Below are positions 1 through 6,082 of a stretch of 37,113 nucleotides of DNA, piece by piece (within the stretch, counting starts at the first letter, position 1; each line of letters opens with the position of its first letter). The position numbers and the translations under genes are program-made. Under the pieces are notes generated by a model. The model did no database searches. It saw only the letters and a program-made list of their open reading frames with translations, and was not told the DNA's origin. Origin of the DNA: a virus; IMG/VR virus record IMGVR_UViG_3300034523_000183, positions 1 to 37,113 of that record; one strand, written 5' to 3'.

Positions 1-112
1 GGAAGGATTGAGCTGGCTCGACTGGCCATCCCTCTGACCCAATCAGCAACGGAAAGCCTTCAAAGGATCGACCTGCTAATGCTAGGTCTTTTGTTGCGAA
101 TACCAGCCTCAT
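1..112 (-). CDS. Partial integrase-like gene, 5' end only (runs off left edge)
   Basis: An open frame begins with ATG at 112 and stays open for 37 codons to the window edge. The visible N-terminus contains the stretch FEGFPLLI followed by EPAQSF. From memory this resembles the start of XerC-like tyrosine recombinases carried by integron-like elements of Pseudomonas, but no catalytic residue is in view, so the family call is an inference. It lies directly downstream of the broken umuC on the same strand, which is where such elements place their recombinase gene. A weak AGGG lies upstream of the ATG. It could also be an unrelated phage or chromosomal gene; extending the sequence leftward would settle this. 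Confidence 0.4.
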   Translation of the reverse strand, partial: MRLVFATKDLALAGRSFEGFPLLIGSEGWPVEPAQSF

Positions 113-210
113 GCCGCTGCCCTAAACCACTTCCAATGGATTGCCTTATGAAGCCTGGAAACTGCTGCTCCAGAGGGGTTCAGAAGGTGGCGCGGACTCT
201 ACAGGATTTA

Positions 211-348
211 CTAACGATTCCCACCCCTCAGATCGTTGTTGCTCAGCACCACGATAGGCGTCTTGGCCAGATCCGGCCGGAACACGCGCTCGCAGCTCGC
301 GTAGAACGAGTTGCAGTCGATCAGCGCGAACACCTGGTCACTAGGCAT
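211..348 (-). pseudogene. umuC: umuC (rulB-like) 5' fragment, truncated
   Basis: Translation from ATG 348 gives 45 residues that open like a Y-family polymerase V catalytic subunit: LIDCNSFYASCERVF with the first metal-binding Asp at residue 11, then PIVVLSNND. In intact UmuC this is followed by Gly-Cys-Val. Here homology stops after Asp39, and six unrelated codons lead to TAG at 211. About 380 residues are missing, including the second catalytic carboxylate pair, so the fragment cannot be a polymerase. The start overlaps the umuD stop (ATGCCTAG), the normal umuDC arrangement. The clean break next to an integrase-like gene suggests insertion of a mobile element rather than gradual decay. Confidence 0.85.
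213..237. repeat. Inverted repeat at the umuC break (possible recombination core)
   Basis: AACGAT at 213-218 and its inverse ATCGTT at 232-237 flank a 13-nt spacer. The right arm is umuC coding sequence and the left arm lies in the non-umuC DNA, so the break falls between the arms at about 219-231. Short inverted arms around a spacer are the general form of tyrosine recombinase core sites. This is suggestive only, because six-base arms can arise by chance. Confidence 0.35.
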
Positions 349-766
349 GATCGCGCACGCTGTAGCGAACCACACCCCAGATGACCAGGTCGTCGCCTTC
401 CATGATGTGCCGCGGTGGGTAGGCGGGATTCTCCGATTGCAGGATCAGCACGCCGTCGCGCCGATACAGGCGCTTGCAGACGGGGTCAGTGTTGATCGCG
501 GCGATCACGATATCGCCGTGCTCGGCCTCCTTGCTGCGGTCTACGATGAGAAGGTCGCCCGAGAAGATGCCGGCGCCCTGCATGCTGTCGCCCTCCACCT
601 GCACCAGGTACACGTGCGGGGCACGTAGGTCGAACAGCTCGTCGAGGGAGATATGACGCTCCAGATGATCCGCCGCCGGCGAAGGGAATCCGGCCGGTAC
701 ACGGAACGAATACACCGGCAGCAGCGCAGGGCCGCCCGTCGGCGCGCCTAGGAAGGTGATGGTCAT
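341..766 (-). CDS. umuD: UmuD (RulA-like) SOS mutagenesis protein
   Basis: This 141-aa protein matches UmuD length and layout. An N-terminal arm contains an Ala25-Gly26 pair that fits the self-cleavage site. The S24 peptidase fold follows, with the Ser61 nucleophile in VEGDSM and the Lys98 general base in VCKRLY, close to Ser60 and Lys97 of E. coli UmuD. After RecA-stimulated cleavage UmuD' would join UmuC in polymerase V, but the adjacent umuC is truncated, so this copy has no local partner. It could still act with another chromosomal UmuC-like protein. A LexA box lies 24 bp upstream of the start, so SOS control is expected. Confidence 0.93.
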   Translation of the reverse strand: MTITFLGAPTGGPALLPVYSFRVPAGFPSPAADHLERHISLDELFDLRAPHVYLVQVEGDSMQGAGIFSGDLLIVDRSKEAEHGDIVIAAINTDPVCKRLYRRDGVLILQSENPAYPPRHIMEGDDLVIWGVVRYSVRDHA

Positions 767-789
767 GGCAGATCAACTCAAATGAATAG

Positions 790-805
790 CTGTATATTCG
801 TACAG
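790..805. promoter_or_regulatory. LexA (SOS) box between umuD and the SRAP gene
   Basis: CTGTATATTCGTACAG fits CTG-N10-CAG with an AT-rich centre. It sits in the divergent gap between umuD (leftward) and the SRAP gene (rightward) and can serve both. A second palindrome, ACAGTAAACTGT at 802-813, overlaps its right half. Confidence 0.85.
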
Positions 806-873
806 TAAACTGTCAGACCGTTCCTACGTCAATGCGCGGACGCGAGGCAGCCGACAAACGAGCGAGGTGGTTT

Positions 874-1551
874 ATGTGCGGGAGGCTAAGTCAGTACAGC
901 GGCATCCATGACTTCGTTGACACTCTGAGCATGCCGGAGGTCTGGCGAAACAACGTCAGCGACCAGCCTCTTGGCCGGTACAACGTCGCGCCAACGACAA
1001 ACGTGGCGGTGCTTCGAGTAGATGACGCAGGCCCACGCGCGGACCTGGTGAGGTGGGGGTGGCGGCCGCACTGGGCGGCCGACCGGGCGGCGCCGATCAA
1101 CGCCAGGGTCGAAAAGGTGGCGCACGGCCCGTTCTTCCGCGCGATATGGCCGCACCGTGCGATCACACCAGTGGACGGCTGGTACGAATGGGTTGATGAA
1201 GGTGGGCCAAAGAAGCAGCCCTACTACATCCACCGGAGAGATGGGCGCCCCGCCCTTTGCGCCGCGATCGGTCAGTTCACCGGCACTGAGCATGACGGGT
1301 TCGTGATCATCACCGCCGACGCCCAGGGCGGGATGGTCGACGTGCACGATCGGCGACCAGTCGTACTGTCGCCCGATCTGGCAGTTGAATGAATTGCGGC
1401 CGGCATGCCAAGCGAGCACGCCGAGCAGATGGTTCTCAACCTTGGCGAGCCGGCCGACATCTTTGAGTGGCACCGGGTCGGCACCGCTGTTGGCAACGTG
1501 CGCAACCAGGGGCCGAGCTTGATTGAGCCCGCGCAATTGCCCGCCTCGTAA
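874..1551 (+). pseudogene. SRAP / YedK-HMCES family gene with an in-frame TGA
   Basis: SRAP proteins crosslink to abasic sites in single-stranded DNA through Cys2, which is exposed once Met1 is removed. The ATG at 874 gives MCGR and is therefore the functional start; the upstream in-frame ATG at 832 would bury the cysteine. Active-site residues are present: Cys2, Asn76 in INAR, Glu105 in GWYEW and His158 in VHDR. A TGA at 1390-1392 ends the frame after 172 residues, at a position where the family usually has Trp. The same frame then continues to TAA 1549-1551 with a conserved-looking C-terminus (FEWHRVGT, PSLIEP). This is a single TGG-to-TGA change, recent or a sequencing error. It is divergent from umuD and shares its LexA box. 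Confidence 0.85.
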
Positions 1552-1599
1552 GCACCATCCCGGACCAGCTTCGCCCAGGAAAGCGCTGAGGCGTCGCGG

Positions 1600-1785
1600 T
1601 TACTTACCCGCCGACTCCGCCATGATCCGGGCCGACTCTGCAAAGCCAACCCACTTGCCGGCGGAGTCCAGGCCGCGGTTCACCAGCTGCTGTTTAGCCA
1701 GCTCGTTCAAGTCAACTTCACCGCGCAGAGCCGCCAGCAGGACATGGGTGGGGAGGGTTTGGAGGTACATTTCGGCGGTTTCCAT
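1600..1785 (-). CDS. Small protein of unknown function
   Basis: This 61-aa protein begins METAEMYLQTLP. I chose ATG 1785 because AAAGGAAA lies about nine bases upstream; a GTG at 1827 would add 14 residues. The body is predicted largely helical (LPTHVLLAALRGEVDLNELAKQQL) with no signal peptide or metal motif. From memory, similar small proteins with LQTLPTHVLLAALRGE occur in other Pseudomonas prophages, but I know of no function. It converges with the SRAP gene and lies downstream of the dam-like gene on the same strand, so the dam promoter may transcribe it. Confidence 0.6.
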   Translation of the reverse strand: METAEMYLQTLPTHVLLAALRGEVDLNELAKQQLVNRGLDSAGKWVGFAESARIMAESAGK

Positions 1786-1870
1786 GAAGCGGTTTCCTTT
1801 GTGATCGTGGACACAGTAACGCTCCACGCAAATCGAATAGCAAGCAGATCAGATCCTGAGCGACAACCAT

Positions 1871-2665
1871 CTAGAACAGGCCTCCCAGGGCTTCGGGAAC
1901 CCAGTTCATAATCACCAGCTCGCCGGTCACATCAGCCTTGCCTTGCCGCTGGTTGGTGTTGCTGTAGCGGATATCCAGGCACTCGAAGTGGAAACCGTCG
2001 AAGGCGCGACGGATGTCCGGGTGGTCGTTGATGCTGACCATCACCCTGCCCTTACAGCGCCGCATGAAGTCGGCCATGCGCTCGTACTCCTCGAACGGGA
2101 AGTCGACGCCGTAGCCGGCGGTCAGCCAATAAGGCGGGTCCATGTAGAAGAACGTGTGCGCTCGATCGTAGCGCTCGGCGCAATCGTGCCAGGAAAGGTT
2201 TTCGACGTAGGTGCCGGCCAGGCGCTGCCAGGCGGCCGAGAGGTTCTCCTCGATGCGCAGCAGGTTGATAGCCGGTCCCGTGGTAGCGGTACCGAACGTC
2301 TGCCCGGTGACCTTGCCGCCGAAGGCGTGTTGCTGCAGGTAGAAGAAACGGGCAGCGCGCTGGATGTCGGTCAGCGTCTCGGGGCGGGTCATCTTCTGCC
2401 ACTCGAAGATCTGGCGCGAACTGAGCGCCCACTTGAACTGGCGAACGAACTCCTCGAGGTGGTTCTGCACCACCCGATACAGCGTCACCAGGTCGCCGTT
2501 GAGGTCGTTGAGCACCTCCACCGGAGCGGCCTGGGGGCGCATGAAGTACAACGCGGCACCGCCAGCGAAGACTTCGACATAGCATTCATGAGGGGGAAAA
2601 AGGGGGATCAAGCGATCAGCCAGGCGGCGCTTGCCGCCCATCCAGGGAATGATTGGAGAGGTCAT
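1871..2665 (-). CDS. Dam-type DNA adenine N6-methyltransferase
   Basis: This 264-aa protein has the D12-class adenine methylase signatures: PWMGGKRRL at the N-terminus, the SAM-binding loop FAGG at residues 33-36, and catalytic DPPY at 176-179. It would transfer a methyl group from SAM to adenine N6; the recognition sequence cannot be read from the protein. No restriction enzyme is adjacent, so it is an orphan methylase, possibly protecting phage DNA or affecting regulation. I start at ATG 2665, which gives the family-typical MTSPIIPW. A longer frame to 2800 exists, but it would run through a LexA box and a hairpin. The upstream Shine-Dalgarno is weak. Confidence 0.9.
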   Translation of the reverse strand: MTSPIIPWMGGKRRLADRLIPLFPPHECYVEVFAGGAALYFMRPQAAPVEVLNDLNGDLVTLYRVVQNHLEEFVRQFKWALSSRQIFEWQKMTRPETLTDIQRAARFFYLQQHAFGGKVTGQTFGTATTGPAINLLRIEENLSAAWQRLAGTYVENLSWHDCAERYDRAHTFFYMDPPYWLTAGYGVDFPFEEYERMADFMRRCKGRVMVSINDHPDIRRAFDGFHFECLDIRYSNTNQRQGKADVTGELVIMNWVPEALGGLF

Positions 2666-2681
2666 TGATTGCAAGTCTTTA

Positions 2682-2697
2682 CTGTATGGATAAACAG
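2682..2697. promoter_or_regulatory. LexA (SOS) box upstream of the dam-like gene
   Basis: CTGTATGGATAAACAG on the plus strand (CTGTTTATCCATACAG on the gene's strand) fits CTG-N10-CAG. It lies 16 bp upstream of the methylase ATG, close enough for LexA to block RNA polymerase. This suggests that the methylase is induced by DNA damage. Confidence 0.75.
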
Positions 2698-2774
2698 GTG
2701 TTAGGCTCGCCGCGCTTTGTGCACAAGGCAGGGGCCACGGCTGGACTTGCAGGAAGGGTCTGCGGGTTCGGCGG

Positions 2775-2805
2775 GCCGGGCTGGATGTTGACGCATCCAC
2801 CCGGC
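2775..2805 (-). terminator. Hairpin downstream of Rz, candidate late-operon terminator
   Basis: GCCGGG-C-TGGATG at 2775-2787 pairs with CATCCA-CCCGGC at 2794-2805: 12 base pairs with one bulged C and a 6-nt loop. It lies 11 bp beyond the Rz stop on the minus strand, where the late transcript should end. No T-run follows, so classical intrinsic termination is uncertain. Confidence 0.45.
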
Positions 2806-2816
2806 TCGCCTCTTTA

Positions 2817-3359
2817 CTACTTCAAAACTTCGCGCACGTAGGCCTGACAGGCCTTCAGCGCAATCAGTCCTCGATTGCCTTCGTCGGTGATGGCGATAAT
2901 TCTTCGAGCATGCGCTGGGTCAAGTTGGGCGCGTAGGGCTCCAACCACCACGCCTCCGGTGCCGGCGGGCGCTCGCACCCCACCGCCACAACTCTGGGCG
3001 GCAACGGATCCAGCGTCGACCAGGACTGACAGCCGCAGATCAGCAGTAGCAAGCCGGTCGCGTAGGCGAGCCTGAGCTTGTTGAGCATCGTTCATCTCCT
3101 TCCAGTGGGTTTGGTCCTGCATCTGCAGGCGATCTTCCAACGCGCGCCTTGCTGCCTGCTGCTGTTCGAGCTGGCCGAGCGCCGCCACTGCTGCAGCCTC
3201 CCGCTCCCGACCATGCTCCAGATCCTTTGTCGCAAGCTGCTGCTCGTAGCCCGCTGCCTGCGTGGCCAGCTCATTGGCTTGCCACAACCAGGCAAGCCGT
3301 GCGCCGACCACGGCCCCGAACACCAGGGCCAGCAGGGCGAGTCGCGATTCCAGGCCCAT
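2817..3359 (-). CDS. Rz-like inner-membrane spanin (i-spanin)
   Basis: This 180-aa protein has an N-terminal membrane anchor (LALLALVFGAVVGARLAWLW, about residues 8-27), then a long Gln/Ala/Glu/Arg-rich coiled coil in the periplasm, the Rz plan. Spanins fuse inner and outer membranes in the last step of lysis. The start overlaps the endolysin stop (TGATG), so the two are translationally coupled. The outer-membrane partner Rz1 is encoded entirely inside this gene in another frame. The C-terminal part holds a Gly-rich, Cys-containing segment (QSCGGGVRAPAGTGG) that overlaps Rz1 coding and may be shaped by that overlap. Confidence 0.8.
   Translation of the reverse strand: MGLESRLALLALVFGAVVGARLAWLWQANELATQAAGYEQQLATKDLEHGREREAAAVAALGQLEQQQAARRALEDRLQMQDQTHWKEMNDAQQAQARLRDRLATADLRLSVLVDAGSVAAQSCGGGVRAPAGTGGVVVGALRAQLDPAHARRIIAITDEGNRGLIALKACQAYVREVLK
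2864..3088 (-). CDS. Rz1-like outer-membrane lipoprotein spanin, nested in Rz
   Basis: This 74-aa protein lies wholly within Rz in a different frame. It begins MLNKLRLAYATGLLLLICGC, a lipoprotein signal peptide ending in a lipobox with the acylated Cys at residue 19 or 20. A proline-rich short body follows (DPLPPRVV, PPAPEAWW), typical of Rz1. Acylation would anchor it in the outer membrane, where it meets the Rz coiled coil. The nested arrangement and the lipobox together make the call strong despite its short length. Confidence 0.8.
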   Translation of the reverse strand: MLNKLRLAYATGLLLLICGCQSWSTLDPLPPRVVAVGCERPPAPEAWWLEPYAPNLTQRMLEELSPSPTKAIED

Positions 3360-3910
3360 CAGATCAGCACCTGCTCGGCGCGCCTGTAGATCGCCAAGCG
3401 ATCCTCCAGGCCATTCAGGCCGCCGTTAATGCGCCGCGTGATGGCTTCGAACGCCGACGGCCCCTTATCGGCCAGGGAGTTAAGGCCGGCTTGATGCCAG
3501 AACCACCCCGCCGAGTCAGCGGCATGCTCAGGGCGCTCGAGGAGTTCGGGGTGGGCCAGCAGGTCCAGGCCCAGCGCCTCGCCACAGCGCTTGTAGTTGT
3601 CGTGCCCGGTGACCTGAATCAGGCCACGGCCACAGTACTTCTGACCGTCGCCGTCGGCCTCGGGCGTGTTGCCGAGGCGCGCAGCGAGCTTGCCGGTGTC
3701 GTACTTGCTCAGGTACTGGTAGCCGCCCAGCTCGCGGACGTAACGCAGCTGGCCAGACTCATGGCCGACCTGGGCGAGCCACGCACGTTTGCGAAAGGGA
3801 GTGACGATCCCCCACTTCACCATCGACGCGTTCAAGACAGGAAGAAAAACGCCGGCTTGGGTGCCGGCGTTGGGGAGGATCTGCTGCAGCTGCTTGAGTG
3901 TGACGGTCAT
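3359..3910 (-). CDS. Endolysin, glycoside hydrolase family 19 (chitinase-like)
   Basis: This 183-aa lysin has the GH19 features used by many Pseudomonas phages: AWLAQVGHESGQL (the HE pair, about residues 49-50, carries the catalytic Glu), then YCGRGLIQVTGHDNY, the family's conserved GRG-Q-TG segment. It would cleave peptidoglycan glycan strands. It has no signal peptide, so it depends on the holin for release. The holin gene lies more than 20 kb away at the other end of the late block (24089-24436), a split lysis cassette. The gene follows gpD and overlaps Rz by TGATG. Confidence 0.9.
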   Translation of the reverse strand: MTVTLKQLQQILPNAGTQAGVFLPVLNASMVKWGIVTPFRKRAWLAQVGHESGQLRYVRELGGYQYLSKYDTGKLAARLGNTPEADGDGQKYCGRGLIQVTGHDNYKRCGEALGLDLLAHPELLERPEHAADSAGWFWHQAGLNSLADKGPSAFEAITRRINGGLNGLEDRLAIYRRAEQVLI

Positions 3911-3933
3911 CTTGAATCTCCTGTGGTGGCCGC

Positions 3934-4992
3934 TCAGGCCGGGTTCACCGCGACCACCTTCAGTGGCTTATCGGATTTCGATTTCTTGCCCTTGCCTTTG
4001 GCCTTGGCCTTGCCCTTCTTCCCGCCGTTGCATTCCACTGCGGTTGACCAGCCAGAGGCATCGAACGTCTGCTCGACGCTGTCGACCAGGTACTGTCCAT
4101 CGAGCCCATCCTTGAAGCCCTGGGCGTTGATCACCCGCTCAGCGAACAGATCGGTTCGACCGGCCATCTGCAGGCGCACGCTTGCCGTGCTGCGGTTGAA
4201 TGCCGCGAGCTTGGCTTTGGCCGCCTGCTGGGCTGCCGACTTGTTCGGGTAGATATGGCGATCGGTGTGCACGCCCGGCAGGCCGGAGGGGGCCTCATCG
4301 TTGCTCAGCTCGATGACTGCCAGCGCTCCAGTCTTCTTGTCCTGGTGCGTGGTCTTTACGGCCGACTGCGCATTGCGATCACCGAGTCGGAACTGCCACC
4401 GGCTCACGTCCGCCGGGGCGATCGTGACCGTGCCAAAGGCCTTACCGCTGGCACTCAGGCTGGCTTCGCGAGGCATGACCAGCAGCTTGCCGTCGGCCAC
4501 CTTCGCCGTGCAGTCGTACTGCTTGGCCAGGCGGGTGATGAAGTTGAAGTCGGATTCATTGCGCTGGTCGACGCGATCGACCTTCGTCTGCACCGGACAG
4601 ACCGGTGTCCAGCCATTGCGCGCGGCGATTTCGCGGACGATCTGCGACAGGGGCACGCCTTCCCAGCTGCCACTGCGTGTGGTCTTGCCGGTGCCGCGCA
4701 TGTCGCTGGCCTTGCCCCTGATCACCATGGTGCGGGGCGGCGCCGAGACCTCGATCTCGTCGACGGTGTATCGGCCCAGGCGAGCCAGCGCCTGGCCAAC
4801 GTAGCCCAGGTGGACCTCGATCCGCGCACCTCGAGCAGGCAAAGCCACCGCGGCGTCGCGGTCATCGATCCGCAGCTCGAACTCGTCGGAGTCCATGCCG
4901 GGCTTGTCGGTGGTTCTCAGCAGGATCAGTCGGTCGTTGATCAGCGTCGTGATGTCCCTGCCATCAGCGACGACGCGGAAAGTGGGTTGCAT
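3934..4992 (-). CDS. D: P2 gpD-like late-control / tail hub protein
   Basis: This 352-aa protein begins MQPTFRVVADGRDITTLINDRL, characteristic of the phage late control D family. These proteins share the fold of the T4 gp27 hub and connect the tail tube to the baseplate spike. It follows X and U in the usual P2 order. The C-terminus carries a very lysine- and glycine-rich tail (about residues 322-345), unusual for the core fold; it may bind DNA or the tape measure, or it may be a disordered linker. Its start is served by one of the repeated hairpin plus CTGGAG cassettes. Confidence 0.9.
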   Translation of the reverse strand: MQPTFRVVADGRDITTLINDRLILLRTTDKPGMDSDEFELRIDDRDAAVALPARGARIEVHLGYVGQALARLGRYTVDEIEVSAPPRTMVIRGKASDMRGTGKTTRSGSWEGVPLSQIVREIAARNGWTPVCPVQTKVDRVDQRNESDFNFITRLAKQYDCTAKVADGKLLVMPREASLSASGKAFGTVTIAPADVSRWQFRLGDRNAQSAVKTTHQDKKTGALAVIELSNDEAPSGLPGVHTDRHIYPNKSAAQQAAKAKLAAFNRSTASVRLQMAGRTDLFAERVINAQGFKDGLDGQYLVDSVEQTFDASGWSTAVECNGGKKGKAKAKGKGKKSKSDKPLKVVAVNPA

Positions 4993-5010
4993 AGCCCCTC
5001 CAGAATGAAA

Positions 5011-5033
5011 GAGCCCCGCACTGGGCGGGGCTC
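5011..5033 (-). terminator. Hairpin/T-tract/SD cassette before gpD
   Basis: GAGCCCCGC (5011-5019) and GCGGGGCTC (5025-5033) form a perfect 9-bp stem with a 5-nt loop. On the minus strand it is followed by TTTCATTCTGGAG and then the gpD ATG at 4992. It looks like an intrinsic terminator fused to a ribosome binding site, and the same arrangement occurs at three other late genes. Confidence 0.65.
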
Positions 5034-5049
5034 GGTGTGTGGCGGTGGG

Positions 5050-5256
5050 TCATCCCCACAGCTCGATTATCTCGATCGACGGCACCGCCAGTTCGGGCAG
5101 CACGATGATCACCCCGGCGCGGTAGGGCTGTGGCTCATCCGCCAACCCAGGGTTCTCCTGCAGCACCAGCTCGACCGTGCCGTTGAGGTGCCCGTAGTGC
5201 TGGTAGCACAGCGTGTCGAGCAGATCCCCGTCAGAGGTTCTGCATGTCATTGCCAT
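5050..5256 (-). CDS. X: P2 gpX-like tail protein
   Basis: This 68-aa protein matches the short tail protein X family, which carries a LysM-like fold: an early TSDGDLLDTLCYQHYG segment and a later NPGLA segment, ending in hydrophobic strands (YRAGVIIVLPEL). In P2, gpX is an essential tail protein encoded close to gpU and gpD, as here. The start overlaps the end of U by 26 bases. ATG 5250 is an alternative start two codons in. Confidence 0.88.
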   Translation of the reverse strand: MAMTCRTSDGDLLDTLCYQHYGHLNGTVELVLQENPGLADEPQPYRAGVIIVLPELAVPSIEIIELWG

Positions 5257-6073
5257 AACTCACGAACTCCAGTGAGAAACCCTGCTTACGCGGAATGCCG
5301 CCGGCCAGCAGCGCGCCTTGCTCTTCGTCCAGGCTGGTCAAGCACCAGGTACCCAGCACGTCGCCGTAACCGGTCACCAGGCTGACCGGCTGTAGCCGGC
5401 GAACAATGGTGCGCAGCGCATCCAGCTGCTTGATCCCGCCCCTGCTGGTGAATATCACCCCCTTGAGCGTGATCTTGTCCTCGCCCTGCCCGACCGCCTG
5501 CTGCGCAATGGTTCGGGTCAGGCGCTCCTGGCCGGCCCAGCGCGCCGAGGTCTGCCGGCGCAGCTCGTCGAAGGCCGCTGTATCGAGGTTGAAGTAGTAC
5601 GCCTGCAGCTTGGCATCGAGCGGCTGCAGGATTAGCAGGTGCGGGAAAGGCTTGATTGCATCGGCCGCCGGCGTGGCCAGCGGCGCGAGCGCACTGGACG
5701 GCAGGATGTTGGCCAACGTAGGGCTTGCCTGCCCAGCAATGCGGCTGATCGCCGCCGAGGCCCTGCCGACCTGCTCCTTCAGCGAGCCGATGCGGTCTTG
5801 CACCGCTGCCGCTCCGCTGACCACCTGGCTGTAGGTTGATGCCACCTGCCCCACCGTGGACTGGGCAGCGCTGATAGCTCGCATGGTGCGTTGGAGCTTC
5901 TGGCCGAGGGCCGGGCCAAGGATCGGCAGGCTCTCCAGCTCCGAAGCGGCACCGGTCATATCGCCAACGGCACCGGTCAGCGGACCGAGCATACCGTCGA
6001 GGCTGGTACGGCCAGCCTCCCCCGCCGCAATCAACGACGACAGCGTCGATTGCATGGACGCCATGTAGGCCAT
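5231..6073 (-). CDS. U: P2 gpU-like tail protein with N-terminal extension
   Basis: The C-terminal half of this 280-aa protein (about residues 140-280) carries the gpU features, including TLKGVIFTSRGGIKQLDALR and GYGDVLGTW, ending QGFSLEFVSYG. P2 gpU is roughly 160 residues, so about 120 residues of Ala/Ser-rich helical sequence are added at the N-terminus here. gpU is a tail terminator/baseplate-proximal protein in P2-like phages. The gene lies 9 bp after the tape measure stop and overlaps X. Confidence 0.85.
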   Translation of the reverse strand: MAYMASMQSTLSSLIAAGEAGRTSLDGMLGPLTGAVGDMTGAASELESLPILGPALGQKLQRTMRAISAAQSTVGQVASTYSQVVSGAAAVQDRIGSLKEQVGRASAAISRIAGQASPTLANILPSSALAPLATPAADAIKPFPHLLILQPLDAKLQAYYFNLDTAAFDELRRQTSARWAGQERLTRTIAQQAVGQGEDKITLKGVIFTSRGGIKQLDALRTIVRRLQPVSLVTGYGDVLGTWCLTSLDEEQGALLAGGIPRKQGFSLEFVSYGNDMQNL

Positions 6074-6082
6074 GGCACCTCC

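Noticed and set aside
1-210. Search for attL (a second copy of the dusA 5' sequence) at the left end
   Set aside because: No match to the 36955-37020 dusA sequence was seen in either orientation by eye; the far junction is probably outside the window.
832-873. Longer start for the SRAP protein
   Set aside because: It would hide the catalytic Cys that must be residue 2.
1871-2665. Restriction-modification system
   Set aside because: No restriction endonuclease gene lies next to the methylase; the neighbours are a small unknown gene and the lysis genes.
2666-2800. N-terminal extension of the Dam methylase
   Set aside because: The added residues are Pro/Ser/Arg-rich and unlike the family, and the segment contains a LexA box and a hairpin.
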